A stretch of 53,245 bases of DNA from Geobacteraceae bacterium (lineage in GTDB: Bacteria > Desulfobacterota > Desulfuromonadia > Geobacterales > Pseudopelobacteraceae), in contig JANXZX010000142.1 in the NCBI GenBank assembly GCA_025355325.1, positions 1-53,245 of the forward strand. Direction: 5' to 3'. Position numbers and translations under genes: made by a program. The notes under the pieces are model-generated. The model searched no databases and was not told the origin of the DNA. It saw only the letters and a program-made list of their open reading frames with translations. Positions 1 to 9,408 of this stretch are shown piece by piece (the first letter of the stretch is position 1; every line of letters begins with the position of its first letter).

Positions 1-2
1 TG

Positions 3-503
3 TTTCTGTATCTGCTGAAACGGCAGACCATGCGAACACTTTCGATGGTCGGTTTCGTTTTGAAGCCTTTTCCCGCAGGGGTTTCAGGCAAAATTATCCC
101 CCTTCTCGGATCTTTTATCGGGGGAATCAAGCTGTCGTCGCGTTTAAGGCACCATGCTGCTCTATTGGCTTCATCTGCAGGAATCTGGTTCTTTTGTGTC
201 CTGCCGGTAGATATGACGTTACGGGCTTTCAATGTTCACTTGCCGATAACGGCCTCCGTATTTATTTTAATACTTCTGGTTTTTGCTGTTATGGTGCCTG
301 CTTCTCCCGGATTCATCGGCACATATCATTATGCATGCTACAAGGGACTCTCAGTTTTTGGTATTCCGGAAACCACCTCCGTAAGCATTGCACTGATTAT
401 GCACGGCACCGGGTTTTTCCCGGTAATTATTGCCGGTATGTATTACTTGTGGAAAAACAAAATATCTCTAAATGAACTTAAAGGGACGGAAAAAGTCAGA
501 TGA
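3..503 (+). CDS. Flippase-like / LPG-synthase TM-domain membrane protein (5' end missing)
   Basis: The reading frame is open from base 3, so the gene starts outside the window and only its last 166 codons are visible. The fragment is very hydrophobic with about four membrane segments. It has the general look of the UPF0104/lysylphosphatidylglycerol-synthase transmembrane family: a segment with PASPGFIGTYHY followed by a helix and a short lysine-rich tail. Such proteins are flippase-like or lipid-linked envelope proteins; the substrate cannot be read from the sequence. It overlaps the next gene by ATGA (500-503), so the two are probably translationally coupled and may work on the same lipid-linked glycan. 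Family assignment is moderate because the N-terminal part is absent. Confidence 0.7.
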   Translation, partial: FLYLLKRQTMRTLSMVGFVLKPFPAGVSGKIIPLLGSFIGGIKLSSRLRHHAALLASSAGIWFFCVLPVDMTLRAFNVHLPITASVFILILLVFAVMVPASPGFIGTYHYACYKGLSVFGIPETTSVSIALIMHGTGFFPVIIAGMYYLWKNKISLNELKGTEKVR

Positions 504-2368
504 GTTTACCCGGATTCAGTAAAATAAAGATGGATATATTTCTTGTACTTTCGTTCATTATCCCGTTTGCTATATACATGGCAACCTTGGCTCCATCAGT
601 AACTTTTTTTGACAGCGGCGAGTTCCTGACCGCATCTGCCTCACTCGGATCCGCGCACTCTCCAGGCTATCCCCTCTTTTTGATGTATGCTAAATTATTT
701 ACCTGGTTGCCGCTTGGCAATATCGCATTTCGCATTAACGTTGCAACGGCTGTTTCTTCATCATTAGCTTGTATGGTGGTATATGTTCTGACACTATTTT
801 TACTGAAAAAGGAAGAACTACTCGATGATGCACAGTTTAATCGTATTACAGTTAAATGTGCCGGTCTGGCTGCAGCGATTTCTTTTGGTGTAACGCCCCG
901 TTTGTGGCTACAGTCCAATCACGATAAACCATATCCGCTGTTGGCGTTTATTTCAGCGATCATTTTTTATTTGTTGCTGCAATGGCAGGAAAAGTATCGG
1001 GAAGGTGAGGAACAGCCTTCTTACATCTACGTCTGCACTTTTTTGGCAGGTCTTGCAATGGCCGTCCATCAGACCATAGTTTTATTGCTGCCGGCCTGGT
1101 TTTTAATGATAGTGCTAACTGACTGGCGAATGATAAAACGGATAAAGGAACTTGTCCTTGCAACAGCTTTTGCTCTTCTAGGGTTCGCTGTTCACCTGTA
1201 TTTGCCGCTCCGGGCTCTCAGTAATCCTCTTCTTAATTGGGGTGATACCAAAACAGTTGAGCAGTTTCTGTGGCATTTTCTTCGCAAGGGTTACCCGTCT
1301 GAACCTCCGGTACGAGGTGCAGAACTTTTATGGGCACAAATCAAAGCATTCAGCATTGCGCACGAGTTTACCTGGCTTGGCGCGGCCTTGACACTTCTTG
1401 GGCTCACGTATCTCTGGAAAAGAAACAAAACCATTTTAATAGCTTATATTGTTGCAATTCTGGTATTTCTTTTGGTGATTGTTGGTTATTTCAATACACC
1501 TATGGAAGTAATTTTTCTTACGGAAGAATTTTTTACGCCTTTGTATTTACTTACTGCCGTCATGATCGGAATAGGTCTCTTTGATCTGCTTGGATATGCG
1601 ATACGAACGACATCTCTGCCTAAGCGTTTAGGGAATCCGATATACTGCGTTGTTGGTCTGATGTTTTTTTGTCTTCCTTCCGCATTATGTGCCGTTAACT
1701 ACTTCGAGAACGATCAGCATAACAATTATATCGCGTTTGATTATGCTTCCAATTCGTTACGATCCTTACCGCAGAATGCCATTATGTTTACCTGGGGCGA
1801 CAGCGGGGCGTTTCCTCTCTGGTATCTGCAAGGAATTGAACGGATGCGGGAAGATGTGGATTTGCCTCACACACCTCATCTTGTATTTAACTGGTATCTT
1901 GATTCACTGCCGCGCATATTTAAAAACAGCAACCTGAGAAAGTTTGATATAGCATCGTTAGGCCCTGAATCTGCATTACGGATCGCGGTAGCTGAAAACC
2001 TCGGAATCAGGCCGGTTTACATTGATTTTTCAACCCGCTATTCAATGGAGTTCAGAGATTTTTTACCTACTCAACGAGGAATTGTATACCGAATTAGGAG
2101 GAGTAATGAACCTTCAGGAATTCCGGATATTTCTATATACGATAATTATATTGATCGGGGAATTTTGGAAAAACAGTCTTTTCTCGATCTTGATACCGGA
2201 AAGGCAATCCTGATTTATGCAAACAGTTATCTTGAAGCCGGAGATTTCCTAGCCGGAATAAACCGTCAGCAGGAGGCGGTCATGTTTTTGGTGAAATCAG
2301 AGAAAATTTCTCCCGAAATGAGCGCTTCTGTTAACCAGGTACGAATGCGCTATAACTTGGGACGCTGA
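500..2368 (+). CDS. DUF2723 family membrane protein (GT-C glycosyltransferase-like)
   Basis: A 622-residue polytopic membrane protein. The N-terminus has a first helix followed by TFFDSGEF (D38, E41) and an AHSPGYPLF segment, typical of DUF2723/TMEM260-like proteins related to protein O-mannosyltransferases, which use lipid-linked sugars outside the cytoplasmic membrane. About ten hydrophobic segments fill residues 10-400. A soluble C-terminal domain of about 200 residues follows, containing a TWGDSGAFPLWYLQ segment. The start codon overlaps the upstream flippase-like gene, suggesting a joint role in transferring a lipid-linked sugar. The acceptor and sugar are unknown. The family call is good; the glycosyltransferase activity is inferred from the family. 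Confidence 0.8.
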   Translation: MSLPGFSKIKMDIFLVLSFIIPFAIYMATLAPSVTFFDSGEFLTASASLGSAHSPGYPLFLMYAKLFTWLPLGNIAFRINVATAVSSSLACMVVYVLTLFLLKKEELLDDAQFNRITVKCAGLAAAISFGVTPRLWLQSNHDKPYPLLAFISAIIFYLLLQWQEKYREGEEQPSYIYVCTFLAGLAMAVHQTIVLLLPAWFLMIVLTDWRMIKRIKELVLATAFALLGFAVHLYLPLRALSNPLLNWGDTKTVEQFLWHFLRKGYPSEPPVRGAELLWAQIKAFSIAHEFTWLGAALTLLGLTYLWKRNKTILIAYIVAILVFLLVIVGYFNTPMEVIFLTEEFFTPLYLLTAVMIGIGLFDLLGYAIRTTSLPKRLGNPIYCVVGLMFFCLPSALCAVNYFENDQHNNYIAFDYASNSLRSLPQNAIMFTWGDSGAFPLWYLQGIERMREDVDLPHTPHLVFNWYLDSLPRIFKNSNLRKFDIASLGPESALRIAVAENLGIRPVYIDFSTRYSMEFRDFLPTQRGIVYRIRRSNEPSGIPDISIYDNYIDRGILEKQSFLDLDTGKAILIYANSYLEAGDFLAGINRQQEAVMFLVKSEKISPEMSASVNQVRMRYNLGR

Positions 2369-2466
2369 TCAGACAGAGAGAGTCTCTGGAGCAACAGAGC
2401 CTCAAAATTGGATTGGCAAAAAACTGCCTGAAGGTGTAATTCGAAGGGCTTTAAGTAGTATTTGAT

Positions 2467-2484
2467 GATGTTAACCGTAACATC
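2467..2484. promoter_or_regulatory. Perfect 7-4-7 inverted repeat next to the pilB -35 box
   Basis: GATGTTA (2467-2473) and TAACATC (2478-2484) form a perfect dyad with a 4-base spacer. It ends directly against the TTGACA box at 2485. The placement suits an activator or repressor site for the pil operon. This is seen in sequence; function is inference. Confidence 0.45.
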
Positions 2485-2513
2485 TTGACAATAATCGTTT
2501 TTCTCCATAATAT
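2485..2513 (+). promoter_or_regulatory. Candidate sigma-70 promoter for the pilB operon
   Basis: A perfect TTGACA (2485-2490) lies 17 bases upstream of TAATAT (2508-2513). Transcription would start near 2520, about 20 bases before the pilB start. No sigma-54 -24/-12 element was seen here. Confidence 0.55.
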
Positions 2514-2542
2514 GGCGGCTTATACACGAAAACGGAGCTAGC

Positions 2543-4249
2543 ATGCAGTCAAACCGACTGGGAGAAATCCTCGTAAAAAATAACCTGATCAGTCGTGATC
2601 AGCTAGGTAAAGCGCTGGAAGAACAAAAACTTTCCGGTAGCCAGCTTCGTCTTGGTACTATTCTAATTAATCAAAAATCAGTTACAGAAGATCAACTTAC
2701 CTCATTCTTATCCAAACAATATGGCGTTCCAAGTGTAAACCTTTCCGATTATGAGATTGATCCGGGCGTAATTAAAACCATTCCGCCGGAAGTAGTTCAA
2801 AAGTATCAGTTAATGCCGGTTAATAGAGCAGGGGCGACTCTGATTATTGCTGTCAGTGATCCATCAAACCTGTTTGCAATTGAAGATATTAAATTTATGA
2901 CCGGCTACAATATTGAAACGGTCGTAGCTTCAGAACGTGATATTAAAGCATCGATAGACAAGTACTACGATCAGTCCGCATCACTTGCCGACGTCATGAG
3001 TGACCTTGATGTTGAGGACATGGAAATTATTGGCGAGGAAGAGCAGGTAGACATCGGTAATCTTGAGCGGGCAACTGAGGATGCTCCGGTTGTCAAGATG
3101 GTCAATGCAATTTTGCAGGATGCTATCAGAAAAAAAGCAAGCGATATTCATATAGAACCGTATGAGAAGCTTTTCAGGGTTCGCTTCAGGATCGATGGCG
3201 TTCTCTACGAAATCATGAAGCCACCTTTAAAACTGAAAAATGCCATCACATCTCGTATCAAGATTATGGCTGAACTGGATATCGCCGAACGCCGTCTGCC
3301 ACAGGATGGGCGTATTAAAATCAAACTTGGCGGCGGTAAGGACATGGACTTTCGTGTTTCATGTCTTCCGACGCTATTCGGCGAGAAGATCGTTATGCGA
3401 CTTCTCGACAAAGGCAACCTGCAAACTGATTTGACTAAACTTGGGTATGAACCTGATGCCTTAGCACATTTTATGCACGAAATACATAAACCGTTCGGCA
3501 TGGTTTTAGTTACCGGACCAACGGGAAGTGGTAAAACAGTATCCCTTTATTCAGCGATATCCGAACTGAATAAAGTTTCAGAAAATATTTCCACGGCCGA
3601 AGATCCGGTTGAATTCAACTTTGCCGGAATTAACCAGGTTCAGATGCATGAAGACATTGGCCTCAATTTTTCGGCGGCGTTGCGATCTTTTTTACGTCAG
3701 GATCCTGATATTATTATGATCGGGGAAATCCGCGATTTTGAAACTGCTGAAATTGCCATCAAGGCCGCGTTGACCGGTCATATGGTGCTTTCAACATTAC
3801 ATACCAACGACGCACCGGCTACCATTAACCGCCTGCTTAACATGGGTATAGAACCATTTCTGGTAGCTTCGGCAGTAAATCTGATAACAGCCCAACGTTT
3901 GGCACGTCGCGTCTGTGGTGAATGTAAACAACCGGAGGAGATTCCGCTTCAGGCATTAATTGATGCCGGTGTTTCTCCTGAGGAAGCGCCTTCGTTTGTC
4001 TGCATGCGCGGCAAAGGGTGTCCTGTCTGTAACAATACCGGATACAAGGGGCGCGTTGGTTTTTATCAAGTTATGCCGATGCGTGAAGAAATTAAGGAAC
4101 TGATTTTAAATGGCGCCAATACTGCTGAAATCAAACGTGAATCCATGCGAATCGGCATCAAGACAATGCGTCAGTCCGGATTGACAAAACTAAAAGAAGG
4201 TGTAACCTCCTTTGAAGAAGTTTTGAGGATAACAGTTTCCGACGACTAA
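2543..4249 (+). CDS. pilB: Type IV pilus extension ATPase PilB
   Basis: A 568-residue hexameric ATPase of the GspE/PilB family that powers pilus assembly at the inner membrane. The N-terminus carries two tandem RLG-x2-L motifs (about residues 5-28 and 36-59), the MshEN arrangement that in several PilB/MshE proteins binds c-di-GMP. The catalytic part has Walker A GPTGSGKT (325-332), the Asp-box TAEDPVE, a Walker B region IIMIGEIRD (390-398) and a His-box around TLHTNDA. Cysteine pairs C458/C461 and C493/C496 form the usual zinc site. GGAG at 2534-2537 supports the ATG. It opens a run with pilT, pilC and pilS. Length and motifs are normal, so the call is secure; c-di-GMP binding is inferred from the motif. 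Confidence 0.95.
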   Translation: MQSNRLGEILVKNNLISRDQLGKALEEQKLSGSQLRLGTILINQKSVTEDQLTSFLSKQYGVPSVNLSDYEIDPGVIKTIPPEVVQKYQLMPVNRAGATLIIAVSDPSNLFAIEDIKFMTGYNIETVVASERDIKASIDKYYDQSASLADVMSDLDVEDMEIIGEEEQVDIGNLERATEDAPVVKMVNAILQDAIRKKASDIHIEPYEKLFRVRFRIDGVLYEIMKPPLKLKNAITSRIKIMAELDIAERRLPQDGRIKIKLGGGKDMDFRVSCLPTLFGEKIVMRLLDKGNLQTDLTKLGYEPDALAHFMHEIHKPFGMVLVTGPTGSGKTVSLYSAISELNKVSENISTAEDPVEFNFAGINQVQMHEDIGLNFSAALRSFLRQDPDIIMIGEIRDFETAEIAIKAALTGHMVLSTLHTNDAPATINRLLNMGIEPFLVASAVNLITAQRLARRVCGECKQPEEIPLQALIDAGVSPEEAPSFVCMRGKGCPVCNNTGYKGRVGFYQVMPMREEIKELILNGANTAEIKRESMRIGIKTMRQSGLTKLKEGVTSFEEVLRITVSDD

Positions 4250-4264
4250 ACAGGAGGGCACTCA

Positions 4265-5362
4265 ATGCTCAACCTTCATCAGTTGCTTAAAACTCTCGTT
4301 GAAGCAAATGGCTCAGATCTTCACATAACAACCAACTCCCCTCCGCAAATGCGTGTCGATGGCCACCTGCAGGTCATGGACTTTCCACCCATGAATCCGG
4401 TTGAAACGAAACAGCTCTGTTACAGCGTGCTGACAGATGCTCAAAAACACAAATTCGAAGAGGAAAATGAGTTAGATCTTTCATTTGGGGTTAAAGGTCT
4501 TTCTCGCTTCAGGGGAAATATGTTCATTCAACGGGGTGCCGTGGGTGGCGTATTCAGGGTTATTCCGTACAAGATTCTTACATTTGAAGAATTAGGTTTG
4601 CCACCGATCGTCCCCGAGCTGGCCGCCAGACCACGTGGTCTGATTCTTGTGACCGGTCCAACCGGAAGCGGCAAGTCCACGACGCTTGCTTCTATAGTCG
4701 ATTATATCAACATCAATAGACGCGAGCATATCGTCACAATAGAGGATCCGATTGAATATCTGCATCCCCACAAAGGCTGTCTTGTAAATCAGCGTGAAGT
4801 TGGCTCTGATACTAAAGGATTTAAAAACGCGCTCAAATATGTCCTGCGCCAGGATCCTGATGTTGTTCTGGTCGGAGAGTTGCGCGACCTTGAAACTATT
4901 GAGGCGGCCCTGACACTGGCCGAAACCGGTCACCTTTGTCTTGCCACGCTTCACACCAATTCGTGCGCCCAGACCATAAACAGAATTGTCGATGTCTTCC
5001 CTCCTTATCAGCAGACACAAATACGAGCGCAGCTTTCATTTGTTCTTGAAGGCGTCATGTCACAGACCCTCATTCCTCGGATGGGCGTAAAAGGCCGTGC
5101 TCTGGCTCTTGAAATCATGGTTCCCAATGCTGCAATCAGAAATCTGATTCGTGAGGACAAGGTTCATCAAATATATTCCCAGATGCAGATTGGACAGGAA
5201 AAATTCGGGATGCAGACCATGAATCAATCACTTTTTTCCCTTTTCAAAAAACGTATGATTTCTCTGGAAGAGGCTCTCGGGCGTTCGCAGGATCCTGAAG
5301 AACTGAAGCAAATGATGAGCAACCCAGCTGCAGGTATGCAGCGTCGCCCCCAGATGAACTGA
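4265..5362 (+). CDS. pilT: Type IV pilus retraction ATPase PilT
   Basis: A 365-residue cytoplasmic ATPase that drives pilus depolymerisation and twitching. It shows Walker A GPTGSGKS (131-138), the Asp-box TIEDPIEYLH, a Walker B region VVLVGELRD, and the PilT-specific C-terminal AIRNLIRE (290-297). It lacks the long N-terminal domain and zinc cysteines of PilB, as expected. An AGGAGGG Shine-Dalgarno lies in the 15-base gap after pilB. Being between pilB and pilC, it is probably made with the rest of the motor. Confidence 0.95.
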   Translation: MLNLHQLLKTLVEANGSDLHITTNSPPQMRVDGHLQVMDFPPMNPVETKQLCYSVLTDAQKHKFEEENELDLSFGVKGLSRFRGNMFIQRGAVGGVFRVIPYKILTFEELGLPPIVPELAARPRGLILVTGPTGSGKSTTLASIVDYININRREHIVTIEDPIEYLHPHKGCLVNQREVGSDTKGFKNALKYVLRQDPDVVLVGELRDLETIEAALTLAETGHLCLATLHTNSCAQTINRIVDVFPPYQQTQIRAQLSFVLEGVMSQTLIPRMGVKGRALALEIMVPNAAIRNLIREDKVHQIYSQMQIGQEKFGMQTMNQSLFSLFKKRMISLEEALGRSQDPEELKQMMSNPAAGMQRRPQMN

Positions 5363-5382
5363 AATAATGAAGGAGTATCATA

Positions 5383-6600
5383 ATGCCAAAATTTAACTGG
5401 GAAGCCCGTACCAAAACCGGTGGCACGCAAAAAGGTGTTATCGAAGCGGCAACTGTTGATGTTGTTGAAGCGCAGCTGAAAAAGTATGGTTTCAATAATA
5501 TTTCTATCAAAGAACAATCAAAGGGTCTGGGTTTCAAGTTGCCGAGTTTTGGCGGCGGTAAAAAAATCATTGAAAAAGATCTTGTTATTTTTACCAGGCA
5601 GTTTTCGACAATGATCGACTCCGGCCTGCCGCTTGTTCAATGCCTCGAAATCCTGGCCAGTCAACAGGAAAACAAAGCTTTTCAGGAAATCTTATACAAG
5701 ATCAAGGAAAGCGTAGAGAGCGGTTCTACATTTGCCGATGCCTTGGCAAAACACCCGAGAGCATTTGACCAACTGTTCGTAAACCTTGTTGCTGCCGGTG
5801 AAATAGGCGGTATTCTGGATACCATTTTAACACGACTGGCTGCCTATATAGAAAAGTCGATGAAGCTGAAGAAACAGATCAAAGGGGCAATGGTCTATCC
5901 AATTACCATCATGTCCATTGCTGTGGTTGTTGTCGGTGTCATTCTTGTGTTTGTTATCCCGACTTTTGCCAAAATGTTTGCAGATTTTGGTGGTGAACTC
6001 CCCGCGCCAACAAAAATTGTTATTGCTCTCAGTAATTTTCTCGTTAAATACATTTTCTTACTTATTGGCGGGTTCTACGCCATTGTCTGGGGTATTAAAA
6101 AGTATTATGCCACTCCGGGCGGGCAGAAAAATATTGACCGTATGGCGCTCAAAGCCCCCATAGCAGGTCCGCTGATCAGGAAGGTTGCGGTTGCAAAATT
6201 TACCCGGACATTAGGTACAATGGTCAGCTCCGGTGTGCCAATCATGGATGGTCTTGAAATTGTTGCTAAAACTGCCGGAAACAAAATTATCGAAGAAGCG
6301 ATTTATGGAGTACGTCAGGCAATTTCGGAAGGTAAAACGATGGCTGAACCGCTTGCAGCCTGCGGAGTTTTTCCTCCGATGGTAGTCCAGATGATTTCGG
6401 TAGGTGAGGCGACGGGTGCTATGGACGCCATGCTGAATAAAATCGCTGATTTTTATGATGATGAAGTAGATGATGCGGTAGGAGCAATGACCGCCATGAT
6501 GGAACCGTTATTGATGGTGTTTCTCGGAACGACCGTCGGTGGACTGGTTGTGGCCATGTATCTGCCGATATTCAAATTGGCGGGAGCTGTCGGCGGTTGA
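5383..6600 (+). CDS. pilC: Type IV pilus inner-membrane platform protein PilC
   Basis: A 405-residue GspF/PilC protein that couples the PilB and PilT motors to pilin movement in the inner membrane. It has the N-terminal W-E-A-R-T-K-T-G entry segment, two homologous GspF repeats (about 70-195 and 270-395, each starting with a FTRQFSTMIDSG- or FTRTLGTMVSSG-like sequence) and three hydrophobic helices near residues 175-200, 220-240 and 375-400. The length is typical. An AAGGAG site precedes the ATG, and the gene overlaps the 5' end of pilS if pilS uses its TTG. Confidence 0.94.
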   Translation: MPKFNWEARTKTGGTQKGVIEAATVDVVEAQLKKYGFNNISIKEQSKGLGFKLPSFGGGKKIIEKDLVIFTRQFSTMIDSGLPLVQCLEILASQQENKAFQEILYKIKESVESGSTFADALAKHPRAFDQLFVNLVAAGEIGGILDTILTRLAAYIEKSMKLKKQIKGAMVYPITIMSIAVVVVGVILVFVIPTFAKMFADFGGELPAPTKIVIALSNFLVKYIFLLIGGFYAIVWGIKKYYATPGGQKNIDRMALKAPIAGPLIRKVAVAKFTRTLGTMVSSGVPIMDGLEIVAKTAGNKIIEEAIYGVRQAISEGKTMAEPLAACGVFPPMVVQMISVGEATGAMDAMLNKIADFYDDEVDDAVGAMTAMMEPLLMVFLGTTVGGLVVAMYLPIFKLAGAVGG

Positions 6601-8210
6601 TCATGAGTTCTGAACGAAGGCTCAGGCTCTTCATCTATGCAAGGATACTGGTTTCTTTTCTTTTTCTTGTTGCAACACTGATTCTCGAATACCAAAACTC
6701 TTTTGTCGTAACGGAACGCTTTCAACCTGGTGTCATCAGATTGATGGCGTTTTCTTTTGTATTCTCCATCATTTCTTTATTCATCTTAAAGAAACGAAAA
6801 TTCATCCAGTTTGTTACCAATCTTCAAGTCATCTGGGACTTGTCTTTTGTCACGGTTCTCGTATTGTTTACCGGAGGAATTCTCAGCCCCTATTCTTTTC
6901 TTTATCTTTTATCTATTATGATTGCCGGCATGCTGCTTGGACGGCGTCAGGCTCTTTATACCGCATCGCTGTGCGGAATTTTGTATGGGACTATTCTTGA
7001 TTTTCAGTATTTCGGTTACCTTTCCTTCATTGGTCTTGGCCAGGAAGAAGCTCGACAGGTTGGTGCCCTACAGCTGTTTTACACTATATCGTTCAACCTG
7101 ATAGCGTTTGGTTTGACGGCTTTTGTTACCGGATTATTGGCTGAGCGCGCCCATGTGAGCGAGGAGGCTCTCCAACGCTCTTCCATTGATTACTCTGAGC
7201 TGGCACAGTTGAACTCGGCCATTGTTGCATATAGTGAGAGTGGCCTGTTGACAACCACCGTAACAGGCAGGATCAGGGTTTTTAATCCGTATGCCGAAGC
7301 TATTGTCGGACTTAGTCAGTCCGATGCTTATGATAAACAGATTGAATCAATTTTTCCGCAGTTATCGGATCATTTTTTCCCGAGCAAAGACTCAAAAAAA
7401 CTGGAATTTGAATTCCGGGCCCCGGACGGTACTGCTGTGACTTTGGGGTACCGTGTTGCGCCTTTTACTGATAGTGAAGGAAAATTGAACGGATATATCG
7501 TGAATTTCAGGGATATTACCAATATTCGTCAAATGGAAACAGCATTGAAAAAAGCTGATCGCCTGGCGGCGTTGGGTGAACTCTCTGCCCGTATGGCTCA
7601 CGAAATACGTAATCCGCTAGCTGCGTTATGTGGATCGGTGCAGCTGTTGTCAAGTTCTGCAGATATAAAAGAAGCCGATGCACGTCTCCTGACAATTGTT
7701 ACCAGAGAAGCTGAAAGGCTTGAAGGATTGATTTCGGAATTTTTACTGTATGCCCGTCCGGCAAAACCACAGATGGAGCGGATTGAACTCCAATCTTTTG
7801 TAGAGGATGAATTCCATTTTCTCGCCAATGACCGTCGATTTGTTAATATTACACTTCATAATCTTGTAACAAATCCTGTCGAAGTTGCAGTTGATCGAAA
7901 CCAGCTTCATCAGGTTATGATTAATTTGCTGCAAAATTCAGCTGATGCCATGTCGGAAAAAGGGGAAATCAGGATAGAGTGCCGAACAACCTCTTCAGCC
8001 GTCAGCATTATTATCTCCGATACCGGCGCCGGAATAACCAAGGATGCCGCTCAACATGTTTTTGAACCTTTTTGGACAACAAAACCTGCCGGAACCGGTC
8101 TTGGTTTGGCTATCAGCTACCGTATAATTGAAGCGCACGGCGGAACACTGTCTGTCGATACTCCTGCCGATGGTGGCAGCAGGTTTGTCATTTCGCTTCC
8201 GTTACCCTGA
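6597..8210 (+). CDS. pilS: Membrane sensor histidine kinase PilS-like
   Basis: About 537 residues: six closely packed hydrophobic helices in the first ~190 residues, a PAS domain (about 205-310), a HisKA domain with HEIRNPLAA (phospho-His about residue 335) and a HATPase_c domain with N-box NLLQNSADA, DTGAGI and GTGLGLAI. This is the PilS layout; PilS normally phosphorylates PilR to control pilin transcription. Start: TTG at 6597 overlaps the pilC stop and sits 10 bases after GGAG; ATG at 6603 is the alternative. The usual next genes pilR and pilA are not here; an FtsX-like permease follows three bases later. The kinase call is firm; the PilS name rests on topology and position. Confidence 0.88.
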   Translation: MIMSSERRLRLFIYARILVSFLFLVATLILEYQNSFVVTERFQPGVIRLMAFSFVFSIISLFILKKRKFIQFVTNLQVIWDLSFVTVLVLFTGGILSPYSFLYLLSIMIAGMLLGRRQALYTASLCGILYGTILDFQYFGYLSFIGLGQEEARQVGALQLFYTISFNLIAFGLTAFVTGLLAERAHVSEEALQRSSIDYSELAQLNSAIVAYSESGLLTTTVTGRIRVFNPYAEAIVGLSQSDAYDKQIESIFPQLSDHFFPSKDSKKLEFEFRAPDGTAVTLGYRVAPFTDSEGKLNGYIVNFRDITNIRQMETALKKADRLAALGELSARMAHEIRNPLAALCGSVQLLSSSADIKEADARLLTIVTREAERLEGLISEFLLYARPAKPQMERIELQSFVEDEFHFLANDRRFVNITLHNLVTNPVEVAVDRNQLHQVMINLLQNSADAMSEKGEIRIECRTTSSAVSIIISDTGAGITKDAAQHVFEPFWTTKPAGTGLGLAISYRIIEAHGGTLSVDTPADGGSRFVISLPLP

Positions 8211-8213
8211 TAC

Positions 8214-9380
8214 ATGTCTATTCCTCTATCATACAGTATTCGCAATATTTCTTCCCGCAGATTAACAACATTTTTAACAGCTTCGGGAATGGCTCTTGTC
8301 GTGTTTGTCTTTGCCTCCATCCAGATGCTGTCAGCTGGGCTGGAAAAAACATTAATAGACACCGGCTCCGACGATAACGTGATAATTACCCGCAAATCAG
8401 CCAACTCTGAGGTGCAGAGCGGAGTTGAACGATCTCAGGCGGCAATTATTGAAAGCCTGTCTGATATTGCCACCGGCAGTCAGGGTGAACCATTGGTGGC
8501 CAAGGAACTGGTGGTGTTGATAAGCCTTCCGAAAAGAGGGAGTGACAAACCGGCTAATGTAGTAATTCGTGGTATTCAGCCGGCATCCTTGCAACTCAGA
8601 CCCCAAATTACTTTGCGCGAAGGTCGGATGCCCCGGACAGGCTCATCTGAAATTATGGCGGGCAGCAGTATTGCCGCCCGGTTCAAGGGGGGAGGAATAG
8701 GTGAAACCCTCCGTTTTGGGATGCGTGATTGGAGGGTTGTGGGAGTATTTGATGCTGGCGCAACCGGATTCAGTTCCGAAATATGGGGTGATTCAACACA
8801 GTTGATGCAGGCATTTCGCCGACCGGTTTACTCTTCGCTTACCTTTCGTCTGCGAGATAGCGCTGATTTCCCCGCAGTTAAAGCGAAACTGGATTCTGAC
8901 CCACGTCTCACGGTTGATGTCCGCCGTGAAACCCGATATTACCGCGACCAATCTGAAGCAATGGCAAAATTTCTTCGGATTCTCGGATTGTCTTTAACCG
9001 TTATCTTTTCTATAGGAGCGATAATCGGAGCTATGATAACCATGTATGCCGCTGTAGCAAACAGGGTAGGGGAAATCGGGACTCTTCGTGCCCTCGGTTT
9101 TAAAAGATCTAGTGTACTGGCGGCATTCCTGTTTGAAGCACTGTTTCTTGGTCTGATTGGCGGGATAAGCGGCCTGTTCTGTGCTTCATTCATGCAGCTT
9201 ATCACCATTTCAACTATGAACTGGCAAACCTTTTCCGAGTTGGCATTCTCATTTACGCTTACTTTGGAAATTATTTGGAAATCATTGCTGTTTGCCATCA
9301 CAATGGGCTTCATTGGCGGTGTTATTCCGGCCATAAGGGCTAGCAGGCTTTCTATTGTCGATGCACTCAGGGAACATTAA
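8214..9380 (+). CDS. ABC transporter permease, FtsX/MacB-like
   Basis: A 388-residue permease with the MacB layout: an N-terminal helix (about 18-40), a periplasmic MacB-type core (about 45-255) and three C-terminal helices forming an FtsX domain (about 260-380). The TLRALGFKRSSVL segment after the second helix is characteristic and contacts the ATPase. Such proteins act in mechanotransmission, efflux or lipoprotein release. The cognate ATP-binding subunit is neither upstream nor downstream, so the substrate cannot be told. It starts three bases after pilS, which places it in the pil transcript. Confidence 0.85.
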   Translation: MSIPLSYSIRNISSRRLTTFLTASGMALVVFVFASIQMLSAGLEKTLIDTGSDDNVIITRKSANSEVQSGVERSQAAIIESLSDIATGSQGEPLVAKELVVLISLPKRGSDKPANVVIRGIQPASLQLRPQITLREGRMPRTGSSEIMAGSSIAARFKGGGIGETLRFGMRDWRVVGVFDAGATGFSSEIWGDSTQLMQAFRRPVYSSLTFRLRDSADFPAVKAKLDSDPRLTVDVRRETRYYRDQSEAMAKFLRILGLSLTVIFSIGAIIGAMITMYAAVANRVGEIGTLRALGFKRSSVLAAFLFEALFLGLIGGISGLFCASFMQLITISTMNWQTFSELAFSFTLTLEIIWKSLLFAITMGFIGGVIPAIRASRLSIVDALREH

Positions 9381-9408
9381 TACGGACAATATTAAAGGAG
9401 AAATACCT

